From assembly GCA_964593905.1 (NCBI GenBank), contig CAZQLE010000237.1, positions 1 through 5,111 of the forward strand: 5,111 nucleotides of DNA, written 5' to 3'. How positions within the stretch are numbered: the first letter of the stretch is position 1; every line of letters begins with the position of its first letter. Position numbers and translations under genes: made by a program. Below, piece by piece: positions 1-4,990 of this stretch. The notes beneath the pieces are model-generated. The model was given only the letters and a program-made list of their open reading frames with translations, searched no databases and was not told the origin of the DNA. The stretch is from CAZQLE01 sp964593905. GTDB lineage: Bacteria > Chloroflexota > Anaerolineae > Anaerolineales > Anaerolineaceae.

Positions 1-40
1 GCTTAAATACAGTTCCCGATAAGGAAATTCTTACATTTTT

Positions 41-67
41 TTGATATCCTTCAAAATGAAATAAAAT
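41..67 (+). promoter_or_regulatory. Weak candidate promoter for the HtrA-like gene
   Basis: TTGATA (41-46) matches the -35 consensus at 5 of 6 positions and TAAAAT (62-67) matches the -10 consensus at 5 of 6. The spacer is only 15 bp, shorter than the preferred 16-18 bp. If used, it gives a leader of roughly 75 nt before the start codon at 151. This is a pattern match only. Confidence 0.25.
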
Positions 68-138
68 CTGGGTTTGCCCAGGCCGCACAAAAGAAATTTT
101 TCCCAGTGGCCGGGCTGTTATTGAAACATAAAGATTTT

Positions 139-143
139 GGAGG
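139..143 (+). promoter_or_regulatory. Ribosome binding site that fixes the protease start at 151
   Basis: GGAGG lies 7 nt before the ATG at 151, a near-ideal Shine-Dalgarno site. It supports that ATG over the in-frame upstream ATG at 106. Starting at 151 also places the Lys-Lys-Ser-Arg start of the signal peptide at the very N-terminus, as expected for a lipoprotein. Confidence 0.85.
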
Positions 144-150
144 AAAGTAT

Positions 151-1854
151 ATGAAAAAATCTCGTTGGCTAATTCCCCTGCTGCTTACGGCCGCTTTACT
201 GGTTTCAGCGTGCAGTATCTCGTTTCCATTCTTAAATCGCAGCAACAATGACGCGCCATCTGCCCCCGCGCAGCAGGTTGAACCCGGACCGCAAGCGCAA
301 CCAGAGGCGCAGGTTGCACCCGAAATTGAACCGGTTCAACCGCTGGATGCAGATCAGACCGTGCTGGCATTGCAAAATGTATTGATCGCCATCCATGAAG
401 AGGTGAACCCATCGGTGGTCAGCCTGAACATCGTTTCGCGCACCGAGACAAATCAGTTGCTGCCGCAATTACCGTTTGAACTGCCCAATATTCCCGGCCT
501 GCCCGGCAGTCCGCAGTCGCCCGATGGTCAACAACCCGAACTTCCGCAAACCGAGAGCCTGGGTTCCGGTTTTATCTGGGATGAACAGGGTCACATCGTC
601 ACCAATAATCATGTCATTGAAAATGCTGAAAAGATCAGTGTCACATTTTCAGATGGCACCATTCGCACTGCAACCCTGGTGGGCGCCGACCCAGACAGCG
701 ATCTGGCTGTCGTCAGGCTAGACTCTCTGCCCGATCGTCTGCACCCGGTTACGATGGGCGATTCGACCAGCCTGAAAGTGGGGAATCTGGTGGTTGCCAT
801 CGGCAGCCCCTTTGGTCTTGAAAACACCTCCACCGTCGGCTTTATCAGCGCGCTCGGCCGCAGCCTGCCGGTTCAAAATGGTTCCAATGGTTCCAATTAC
901 ACCATCCCCGATGTAATTCAGACCGATGCGCCCATCAACCCCGGAAACTCAGGCGGCGTACTGGTCAATGACCGCGGTGAGGTCATTGGCGTCCCAACCG
1001 CAATCGAATCGCCCATTCGCGCGAATGCCGGCGTCGGTTTTGCCGTGCCATCATCCATCGTCAAAAACGTAGTCCCTGAACTGATCGAGAAGGGTGAATA
1101 TACCCATGCCTGGCTTGGCGTCAGCGGCACTTCGCTGGTGCCCGATCTTGCCAAAGCAATGGGACTGGATGAAGATACCCGCGGCGCGCTGGTCATTCAA
1201 GTGGTTGAAGACAGCCCGGCAGAAAAAGGCGGCCTGAAAGCCAGCACAAAAACGGTGGAAATTGATGACCGGCAGGCCAGTGTGGGCGGCGACATCATTG
1301 TAGCCATCAATGGAGAAAAGATCATCAACTTTGATGAAGTGGCAGCTTACATCGGCGCTCGCGCACGCGTGGGTGAAACCGTCACCTTTGATGTTTTGCG
1401 CGATGGCAAGCTCCAACAGGTTGAAGCCACCCTGGCTGCCCGCCCTGCCCGGCAAGAAACAACCCTCACCCAGCCGACCGAACCGGCCCCTGCCACAGCC
1501 AACGCCTGGCTGGGTATTGCCGGCCGCACGGTCACCGCTTCCATCCGCAAAGCCATGAAACTGGATAATTCGGTGGAAGGTGTGCTGGTGGGCGAAGTGA
1601 CCCCCGGTTCTCCGGCCGATAAGGCCGGCCTGCGCGCAAGCAATGATGAGATCGAGCAAAACGGTCAGACCATCCGCATCGGCGGCGATATCATCACCGC
1701 CCTGGATGGAAAACCCATTCAGACAATCGAAGCCCTGCGCAGTGCTCTGGCCGGCTTGGAACCGGATGACAGCATCGAATTATCCATCCTGCGCGATGGC
1801 AAAACGCTAAGCATTTCGGTTACGCTTGCAGAACGCCCTGCCGACCTCAATTAA
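151..1854 (+). CDS. HtrA/DegP-like trypsin-like serine protease, lipoprotein, two PDZ domains
   Basis: A 567-residue envelope protease of the S1C (HtrA/Deg) family, expected to degrade or refold misfolded proteins outside the cytoplasmic membrane. A signal peptide (about 1-20) ends in the lipobox V-S-A-C with Cys21 as the lipidation site. A Pro/Gln/Glu-rich linker follows (about 29-62). The protease domain runs from about 68 to 310 and has a complete triad: His154 in TNNHV, Asp184 in DSDLAVV and Ser267 in GNSGG. The His-Asp spacing of 30 equals that of DegP. A Leu/Pro-rich insertion (about 102-135) sits where the LA loop lies in DegP. PDZ1 spans about 320-433 and PDZ2 about 452-564, clearly duplicated copies. 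The ATG at 151 is chosen for its GGAGG site and the signal peptide position. The gene ends 48 nt before a strong terminator, so it appears to be the last or only gene of its unit. The family call is firm; the substrates and the choice between DegP, DegQ and DegS subtypes are not. Confidence 0.95.
   Translation: MKKSRWLIPLLLTAALLVSACSISFPFLNRSNNDAPSAPAQQVEPGPQAQPEAQVAPEIEPVQPLDADQTVLALQNVLIAIHEEVNPSVVSLNIVSRTETNQLLPQLPFELPNIPGLPGSPQSPDGQQPELPQTESLGSGFIWDEQGHIVTNNHVIENAEKISVTFSDGTIRTATLVGADPDSDLAVVRLDSLPDRLHPVTMGDSTSLKVGNLVVAIGSPFGLENTSTVGFISALGRSLPVQNGSNGSNYTIPDVIQTDAPINPGNSGGVLVNDRGEVIGVPTAIESPIRANAGVGFAVPSSIVKNVVPELIEKGEYTHAWLGVSGTSLVPDLAKAMGLDEDTRGALVIQVVEDSPAEKGGLKASTKTVEIDDRQASVGGDIIVAINGEKIINFDEVAAYIGARARVGETVTFDVLRDGKLQQVEATLAARPARQETTLTQPTEPAPATANAWLGIAGRTVTASIRKAMKLDNSVEGVLVGEVTPGSPADKAGLRASNDEIEQNGQTIRIGGDIITALDGKPIQTIEALRSALAGLEPDDSIELSILRDGKTLSISVTLAERPADLN
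1108..1842 (+). repeat. Tandem paralogous PDZ domains in the protease gene
   Basis: Two copies of one module lie in tandem, at 1108-1449 (residues 320-433) and 1504-1842 (residues 452-564), joined by a Thr/Pro/Ala linker. Matching blocks are AWLGVSG and AWLGIAG, KAMGLD and KAMKLD, DSPAEKGGLKAS and GSPADKAGLRAS, GGDIIVAINGEK and GGDIITALDGKP, VLRDGK and ILRDGK, TLAARPA and TLAERPA. Both carry an insert of about 15-17 residues between the Gly-Leu helix and the Gly-Gly-Asp-Ile-Ile strand, so the insert probably predates the duplication. Divergence is clear at DNA level, so the duplication is old. Confidence 0.85.
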
Positions 1855-1902
1855 GCCGGTCGGGGGTTGAAAACCTGAAGTTAACGAACAAGCAAACCGG
1901 TC

Positions 1903-1944
1903 AAAAGAATCGCGGGGTCGTGCTGACCCCGCGATTCTTTTTTT
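1903..1944 (+). terminator. Strong intrinsic terminator after the protease gene
   Basis: A perfect 17-bp stem (1903-1919 with 1925-1941) has a 5-nt loop (GTGCT, 1920-1924), and its 3' side runs into seven T residues (1938-1944). The core pairs GCGGGGTC with GACCCCGC. It lies 48 nt after the protease stop codon and separates that gene from the ferredoxin operon. Confidence 0.93.
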
Positions 1945-2006
1945 GAAATGCATACAAATACCACCGTGAATCATCATCTATATGGAATGCGCCGGATACG
2001 CCGATT

Positions 2007-2015
2007 TGTTATAAT
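2007..2015 (+). promoter_or_regulatory. Extended -10 promoter of the ferredoxin-PAS-phosphatase operon
   Basis: TGTTATAAT (2007-2015) is a perfect TATAAT hexamer (2010-2015) preceded by TG one base upstream, the extended -10 form. No convincing -35 hexamer lies 16-18 bp upstream, which fits an extended -10 promoter. Transcription would start near 2022, about 20 nt before the GTG at 2042. The sequence ATCTTG occurs at 2014-2019 and again at 2025-2030, an 11-bp repeat across the predicted start that could be an operator. That part is speculation. Confidence 0.65.
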
Positions 2016-2041
2016 CTTGCTTAGATCTTGAATACCCGGGT

Positions 2042-2332
2042 GTGAAAATAAAAGAAATGGAAAAAGAAGCGCTTTATTTATGTATGGGTTCAGCCTGTCA
2101 CCAACTGGGTGTTTATCGTGTGCTCCCGGCGCTGCAAACGCTTTTAAAAACTTTTCAAATGGAAGAATATGTCGAATTAAAAGGCGCCTTTTGTCTTGGG
2201 GTTTGCACCCGGGGAATTAATATGCAGTATGGTGAGCAGTTGTTTCATGATATTCGGCCGGATAATATCGAAGAAAAGTTTGAAAACGAAATTCTCCCCG
2301 CAATTAAGAAAGAGTTGGGACACACTTTATGA
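2042..2332 (+). CDS. [2Fe-2S] thioredoxin-like ferredoxin (NuoE C-terminal domain family)
   Basis: A 96-residue protein that is almost entirely one thioredoxin-fold [2Fe-2S] domain, as in the C-terminal part of NuoE, the HymA-type hydrogenase subunit and stand-alone 2Fe-2S ferredoxins. The four cluster ligands are visible: Cys14 and Cys19 (C-x4-C in CMGSAC), then Cys51 and Cys55 (C-x3-C in CLGVC). The helical N-terminal part of true NuoE (about 60-80 residues) is missing, so this is a small electron carrier or redox sensor, not a full Complex I-type subunit. It is the first gene of a three-gene operon and shares ATGA with the PAS gene. The start is uncertain. GTG at 2042 is used here. An in-frame ATG at 2057 would remove five residues without touching the cluster, and neither has a strong Shine-Dalgarno site. 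Electron transfer to or from the downstream signalling proteins is inferred from context only. Confidence 0.9.
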   Translation: MKIKEMEKEALYLCMGSACHQLGVYRVLPALQTLLKTFQMEEYVELKGAFCLGVCTRGINMQYGEQLFHDIRPDNIEEKFENEILPAIKKELGHTL

Positions 2333-2823
2333 AGACCCTTTGGGAATTGTTGTGGGACTATGACCCCAATGGCCTGGTCGTAATGGACCACGAACTGAAG
2401 ATTCGTGTGGTCAACCCGGCTTTTTGCCGCATGTTTCAAACCGAACGGGATCAAATCATCGGCACAGATGCTGCGGATCTGCTCGAAGATGTGAGCGATT
2501 TTCAATATGTCTGGGAAAATAACGTTGAAATGCGCAGCGTCGAAAAAGTATACCCGCGTTACAACCTGTATGTACGTAAAGTGATTTTCCCCATTCGCGA
2601 TGAAAACATCGTGGCTTGCATTATGGTGGATCTTTCGCATGAATGGGCTCAAAAAAATGAAATCTTGCAGCTCAAACGCGAGGCGATCTTAAAAGTTAAA
2701 CAGGTGGTCGACAAGCAAATGAGCGTGGCCCAGGAAGTTGCCGGGCTGCTGGGCGAAACCACAGCCGAAACCAAAGTCAGTTTGTTAAAACTTCTAGAAA
2801 TGCTCGAAAAAGAGAGTTTCTAG
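2329..2823 (+). CDS. PAS domain protein with C-terminal helix, hydrogenase-cluster type
   Basis: A 164-residue cytoplasmic protein with no membrane segment. Residues about 9-102 form one PAS domain: the N-terminal DPNGLVVMD strand, the VVNPAFCRMF segment, then IIGTDAADLLED, and a last strand near IVACIMVDLS. Residues 103-164 are predicted as a long, partly coiled-coil helix ending in a patterned block (about 130-156) that contains GETTAETK. I recall this block from PAS segments associated with [FeFe]-hydrogenases in Clostridia. There is no kinase, cyclase or DNA-binding domain, so the signal must pass by protein contact, plausibly to the phosphatase encoded 1 nt downstream. The only cysteines are Cys33 and Cys97; whether they bind a cofactor or respond to redox cannot be told. 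The ATG overlaps the ferredoxin stop as ATGA, indicating translational coupling. The fold call is firm; the ligand is unknown. Confidence 0.87.
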   Translation: MKTLWELLWDYDPNGLVVMDHELKIRVVNPAFCRMFQTERDQIIGTDAADLLEDVSDFQYVWENNVEMRSVEKVYPRYNLYVRKVIFPIRDENIVACIMVDLSHEWAQKNEILQLKREAILKVKQVVDKQMSVAQEVAGLLGETTAETKVSLLKLLEMLEKESF

Positions 2824-2824
2824 C

Positions 2825-3985
2825 GTGGACCGCTTCCTCGATATTTATCAGCTTAGCCTCAACAAACGCGGCGAAGAACTTTGCGGCGATAAGGTCAAGA
2901 TATTAAAGACCCCCGATAAAACCACCCTGGTTCTGTCAGATGGCCTGGGCAGCGGGGTGAAGGCCTCTATTCTGGCGACGCTTACAACCGAGATCATCAT
3001 CACCATGCTGCGCGAAAATGCCAGCCTGCAAGATGTGCTTGAAACCGTCATCGGCACGCTGCCCGTAGACAAAGTACGCAAAATCGCATATGCCACCTTT
3101 ACGGTGGTTGAAATTCGCCATGATACCGATGAGTTTACGGTCATTAATTTTGACAACCCCCCGGTGTTCTTCTTTAAAAACGGCAAGACGATCCGCATGG
3201 CGCAAAAAACAAGCCTGATCCTGGGAAAAGAAATTCAGATTTCGGAAGGCTGTCTTGAACAGGGTGATTTTCTGGGCATTGCCAGTGATGGGGTGATCTA
3301 TGCCGGTCTGGGAGATACGATGAACCTTGGCTGGGGGTGGGACCAAGCAGCGCATTACATTGAGAATCTCTTTGCCCATCGCATCTATGCCGCCCATTCG
3401 GTAGTGAACAGCGTCATCACCAAAACCCGCATTTTATATAACAACAATATCGGCGACGATTCAACTTTTGTCGGCGTATATGTGCGCAGCCGCAATGCAG
3501 TCATGGTATTCAGCGGCCCCCCATTGGATGAGCGCCACGATCATATTTATGTCGATAAATTATTGAAGTTTTCGGGGCGAAAGGTGATCTGCGGCGGCAC
3601 CACTGGCAACATTGTGGCGAGTTTCTTAAAAGAAAAAGTCGTCACCGATGTTGGCTCCTTAAGGCCAGATATTCCCCCCATCGGAAAATTAACCGGAATT
3701 GACCTCGTCACAGAGGGGATCATCACCCTGGCGCACACCCTGGAAGCATTAAGGACCTCACAGGGAGATATGAGCAAGCTCACCCCCGATCGAAACGGCG
3801 CTTATCTGTTGGCCCGCGAATTAATCCTGGCAGATGAAATTAACTTTCTGATCGGCCAAAAAATCAACACCATGTATCAGAGCCCGTTGCTGCCTTCCAA
3901 CATCTCCATCCGGCGTAATTTAATTGAACAAATTGCCGCAGTTCTGGCAGGGATGAATAAAGATGTCAGCATTGAGTATTGTTAA
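2825..3985 (+). CDS. SpoIIE/PP2C-type protein phosphatase with uncharacterised C-terminal domain
   Basis: A 386-residue soluble protein. Residues 1 to about 220 form a SpoIIE/RsbU-like, metal-dependent Ser/Thr phosphatase domain. Its acidic motifs are present: Asp22 in GEELCGD, Asp39-Gly40 in LSDGLGSG, Asp155-Gly156 in IASDG, and Asp211-Asp212 in GDDST. It is therefore probably active. Cys20 sits two residues before the metal-site Asp22, where RsbU-like proteins usually have a small residue such as Ser. Residues about 225-386 form an extra domain I cannot name; landmarks are SGPP (230-233), ICGGTTGN (255-262) and GIDLVTEGIITL (291-302). I recall this architecture next to [FeFe]-hydrogenase genes. 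The start is a GTG 1 nt after the PAS stop, with only a weak GAGAG upstream, so translation is probably coupled. The next in-frame ATG would remove the first metal motifs. The target is unknown: no anti-sigma antagonist or kinase gene is in the window. It is the last gene of the operon. Confidence 0.9.
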   Translation: MDRFLDIYQLSLNKRGEELCGDKVKILKTPDKTTLVLSDGLGSGVKASILATLTTEIIITMLRENASLQDVLETVIGTLPVDKVRKIAYATFTVVEIRHDTDEFTVINFDNPPVFFFKNGKTIRMAQKTSLILGKEIQISEGCLEQGDFLGIASDGVIYAGLGDTMNLGWGWDQAAHYIENLFAHRIYAAHSVVNSVITKTRILYNNNIGDDSTFVGVYVRSRNAVMVFSGPPLDERHDHIYVDKLLKFSGRKVICGGTTGNIVASFLKEKVVTDVGSLRPDIPPIGKLTGIDLVTEGIITLAHTLEALRTSQGDMSKLTPDRNGAYLLARELILADEINFLIGQKINTMYQSPLLPSNISIRRNLIEQIAAVLAGMNKDVSIEYC

Positions 3986-4000
3986 ACCATATTCAAAATA

Positions 4001-4043
4001 AAAAAGCGGTGTGCCCTGAAAAAACCAGAGCACACCGCTTTTT
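4001..4043. terminator. Bidirectional terminator between convergent genes
   Basis: A perfect 14-bp stem pairs 4001-4014 with 4030-4043. After one C/A mismatch, three more pairs (4016-4018 with 4026-4028) close on an A-rich loop. The 3' side ends in five T residues for + strand transcripts from the phosphatase gene. The 5' side begins with A residues continuing from 3995 onward, so - strand transcripts from the lipoprotein gene also gain a U-rich tail. It lies 15 nt after the phosphatase stop and 46 nt after the lipoprotein stop. Confidence 0.92.
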
Positions 4044-4089
4044 GGATGACCGGTGCAGTTTTAATGCGCACACCAGATGAGAACAGTTT

Positions 4090-4773
4090 TTAATAGGATT
4101 TATAACTGAAAGCACCGGCCGCACCGGGGATGGCCCCACCGGCGGGGGTGTAGACCTGAAACACCCAGGTATGCGATCCCAGCATTTCGGAGCCAAATGC
4201 CCACAGGCCGAACTCAATTTTCTCACCTGAGCCAACGTTCTTATCCATTTTCAACTCGGTCTGAACGGTGATCTCTCCGGTAAAATTCACCAGCTTAACA
4301 TAACTGCCCGCTTCCCAGGTCACAGTGCCCATATTCTGAAAGCCCAGCGCCAGGCCAAACTTCTCATTGGGCATATATTCGCGCTTGTTTTCCGGAAAAG
4401 TGGCGGCATAAAGGAACTTGCCGGCAATGCCATTGACAATGCCCTGGGTCGCCGTGGCGGCCGGGGCACCAGGAGCGGCCGGGGTTGAAAGGGCGCCAGC
4501 GCCGGCGGCCTGAGTTCCCGCGGTGGCTGCCGTAGCCGTAACCGTTGCAGTGGGAGGAATCGGGGTTGGTGAGGGCAGCGGGGTTGCAGTCGGCAAAGGT
4601 GTCGCCGAAGGATTCAAACGCGCCGACTCGGTCATACGCACTTCCACTGTCTGCACCGCGGCCGCGATCATGACATTCATATCCGGGGTGGGCGCCGGCG
4701 TCAACACCGAGCAGCCGCTCATCCCGAGCCCGGCCAGAAAAAGGAAGATCTTTCCGAGAATTTTATTGTTCAT
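4090..4773 (-). CDS. Lipoprotein with Thr/Pro/Ala-rich linker and NBR1-type Ig-like domain
   Basis: A 227-residue predicted lipoprotein of unknown function. A signal peptide with Lys4 and Lys8 and a hydrophobic stretch (9-18) ends in M-S-G-C, with Cys21 lipidated; Met at -3 is unusual but tolerated. A short helical stretch (about 31-53) is followed by a low-complexity Thr/Pro/Ala linker (about 54-110), probably an extended spacer from the membrane. Residues about 118-223 look like an NBR1-type Ig-like beta-sandwich: FPENKREYMPNEKF opens it, FQNMGTVTWEAG holds the marker Trp153, then comes a SGEKIEF strand and HTWVFQVYTP near the end. The match to the family is by pattern and somewhat divergent. 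In bacteria such domains usually occur in surface proteins and are thought to mediate binding. The ATG at 4773 is preferred to the GTG at 4782 because AGGTGA lies 5 nt before it and the GTG overlaps that site. Confidence 0.82.
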   Translation of the reverse strand: MNNKILGKIFLFLAGLGMSGCSVLTPAPTPDMNVMIAAAVQTVEVRMTESARLNPSATPLPTATPLPSPTPIPPTATVTATAATAGTQAAGAGALSTPAAPGAPAATATQGIVNGIAGKFLYAATFPENKREYMPNEKFGLALGFQNMGTVTWEAGSYVKLVNFTGEITVQTELKMDKNVGSGEKIEFGLWAFGSEMLGSHTWVFQVYTPAGGAIPGAAGAFSYKSY

Positions 4774-4778
4774 TGAGA

Positions 4779-4784
4779 TCACCT
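4779..4784 (-). promoter_or_regulatory. Ribosome binding site that fixes the lipoprotein start at 4773
   Basis: On the - strand AGGTGA ends 5 nt before the ATG at 4773. The alternative GTG start (4782-4780) lies inside this site, so it is unlikely to be used. Confidence 0.7.
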
Positions 4785-4809
4785 GCTGTTTTTGTTCAAG
4801 AATAGCGCA

Positions 4810-4844
4810 ATTGTATCATAGCCTTCTTATTCAGCATCCTTCAA
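4810..4844 (-). promoter_or_regulatory. Candidate promoter of the NBR1-Ig lipoprotein gene
   Basis: On the - strand TTGAAG (4844-4839) and TATGAT (4820-4815) are separated by 18 bp, giving 4 of 6 and 5 of 6 consensus matches. An overlapping alternative is TGATACAAT (4818-4810), an extended -10 with a 5 of 6 hexamer. Either would start transcription a few bases downstream, giving a leader of about 30-35 nt before the ATG at 4773. Confidence 0.45.
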
Positions 4845-4942
4845 CAACCAACCAGGGCCCGGCCGCGTATATAAAACAGCAAACCAACACGGCGGCAGAG
4901 GGCTTCTTTCATCATCACATGGTTTCCGGCACATTTTGGAGA

Positions 4943-4948
4943 TATAAT
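4943..4948 (+). promoter_or_regulatory. -10 element of the partial lipoprotein gene
   Basis: A perfect TATAAT, followed by C as in the operon promoter at 2010-2016, lies 42 nt before the ATG at 4991. No good -35 hexamer is visible at 16-18 bp. Transcription would start near 4955. Confidence 0.5.
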
Positions 4949-4990
4949 CACAACAGCCTTCACACTCGGTATGCACAGGGATAGGACCCA

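Larger units (their letters stand above)
1..150 (+). other. Leader region upstream of the HtrA-like protease gene
   Basis: No gene is supported here. The third + frame is open from the window edge to a TGA at 42-44, reading LNTVPDKEILTFF. It could be the tail of an upstream gene, but 13 residues are too few to judge. The region holds a weak promoter-like pair, TTGATA at 41-46 and TAAAAT at 62-67, but the 15-bp spacing is short. There is also a possible bulged 8-bp hairpin in the presumed 5' untranslated region: GCCC 76-79 with GGGC 112-115, and GGCC 81-84 with GGCC 108-111. The Shine-Dalgarno site lies at its right end. Confidence 0.4.

Noticed and set aside
106..150. Upstream in-frame ATG at 106 as the start of the protease gene
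   Set aside because: It would put 15 residues including charged ones ahead of the signal peptide, and it has no ribosome binding site. The ATG at 151 has GGAGG 7 nt upstream and gives a standard lipoprotein signal.
1051..1659. 202-codon open frame on the - strand inside the protease gene
   Set aside because: It lies wholly antisense to a well-supported gene, shows no recognisable domain or ribosome binding site, and is explained by the codon bias of the + strand gene.
1865..1875. Small hairpin GGTT-GAA-AACC after the protease stop codon
   Set aside because: Only 4 bp with a 3-nt loop, no T-run, and overshadowed by the strong terminator 28 nt downstream.
2042..2332. Full NuoE / HymA-type hydrogenase subunit
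   Set aside because: At 96 residues it contains only the [2Fe-2S] thioredoxin-like domain. The N-terminal helical part of NuoE is missing and no NuoF-like partner follows.
2245..2652. 135-codon open frame on the - strand across the ferredoxin-PAS junction
   Set aside because: It is antisense to two genes with clear domains and has no family features of its own.
2936..3397. 153-codon open frame on the - strand within the phosphatase gene
   Set aside because: It is antisense to the conserved phosphatase motifs and has no credible start signal or domain.
4525..4640. Low-complexity GC-rich stretch considered as a DNA repeat array
   Set aside because: There is no regular repeat unit at DNA level; it simply encodes the Thr/Pro/Ala linker of the lipoprotein.
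4523..4984. 153-codon open frame on the + strand overlapping the lipoprotein gene
   Set aside because: Its first part is a Gly/Val-rich low-complexity translation of the strand opposite the Thr/Pro/Ala linker, a typical shadow. The rest crosses the promoter region of the divergent genes.
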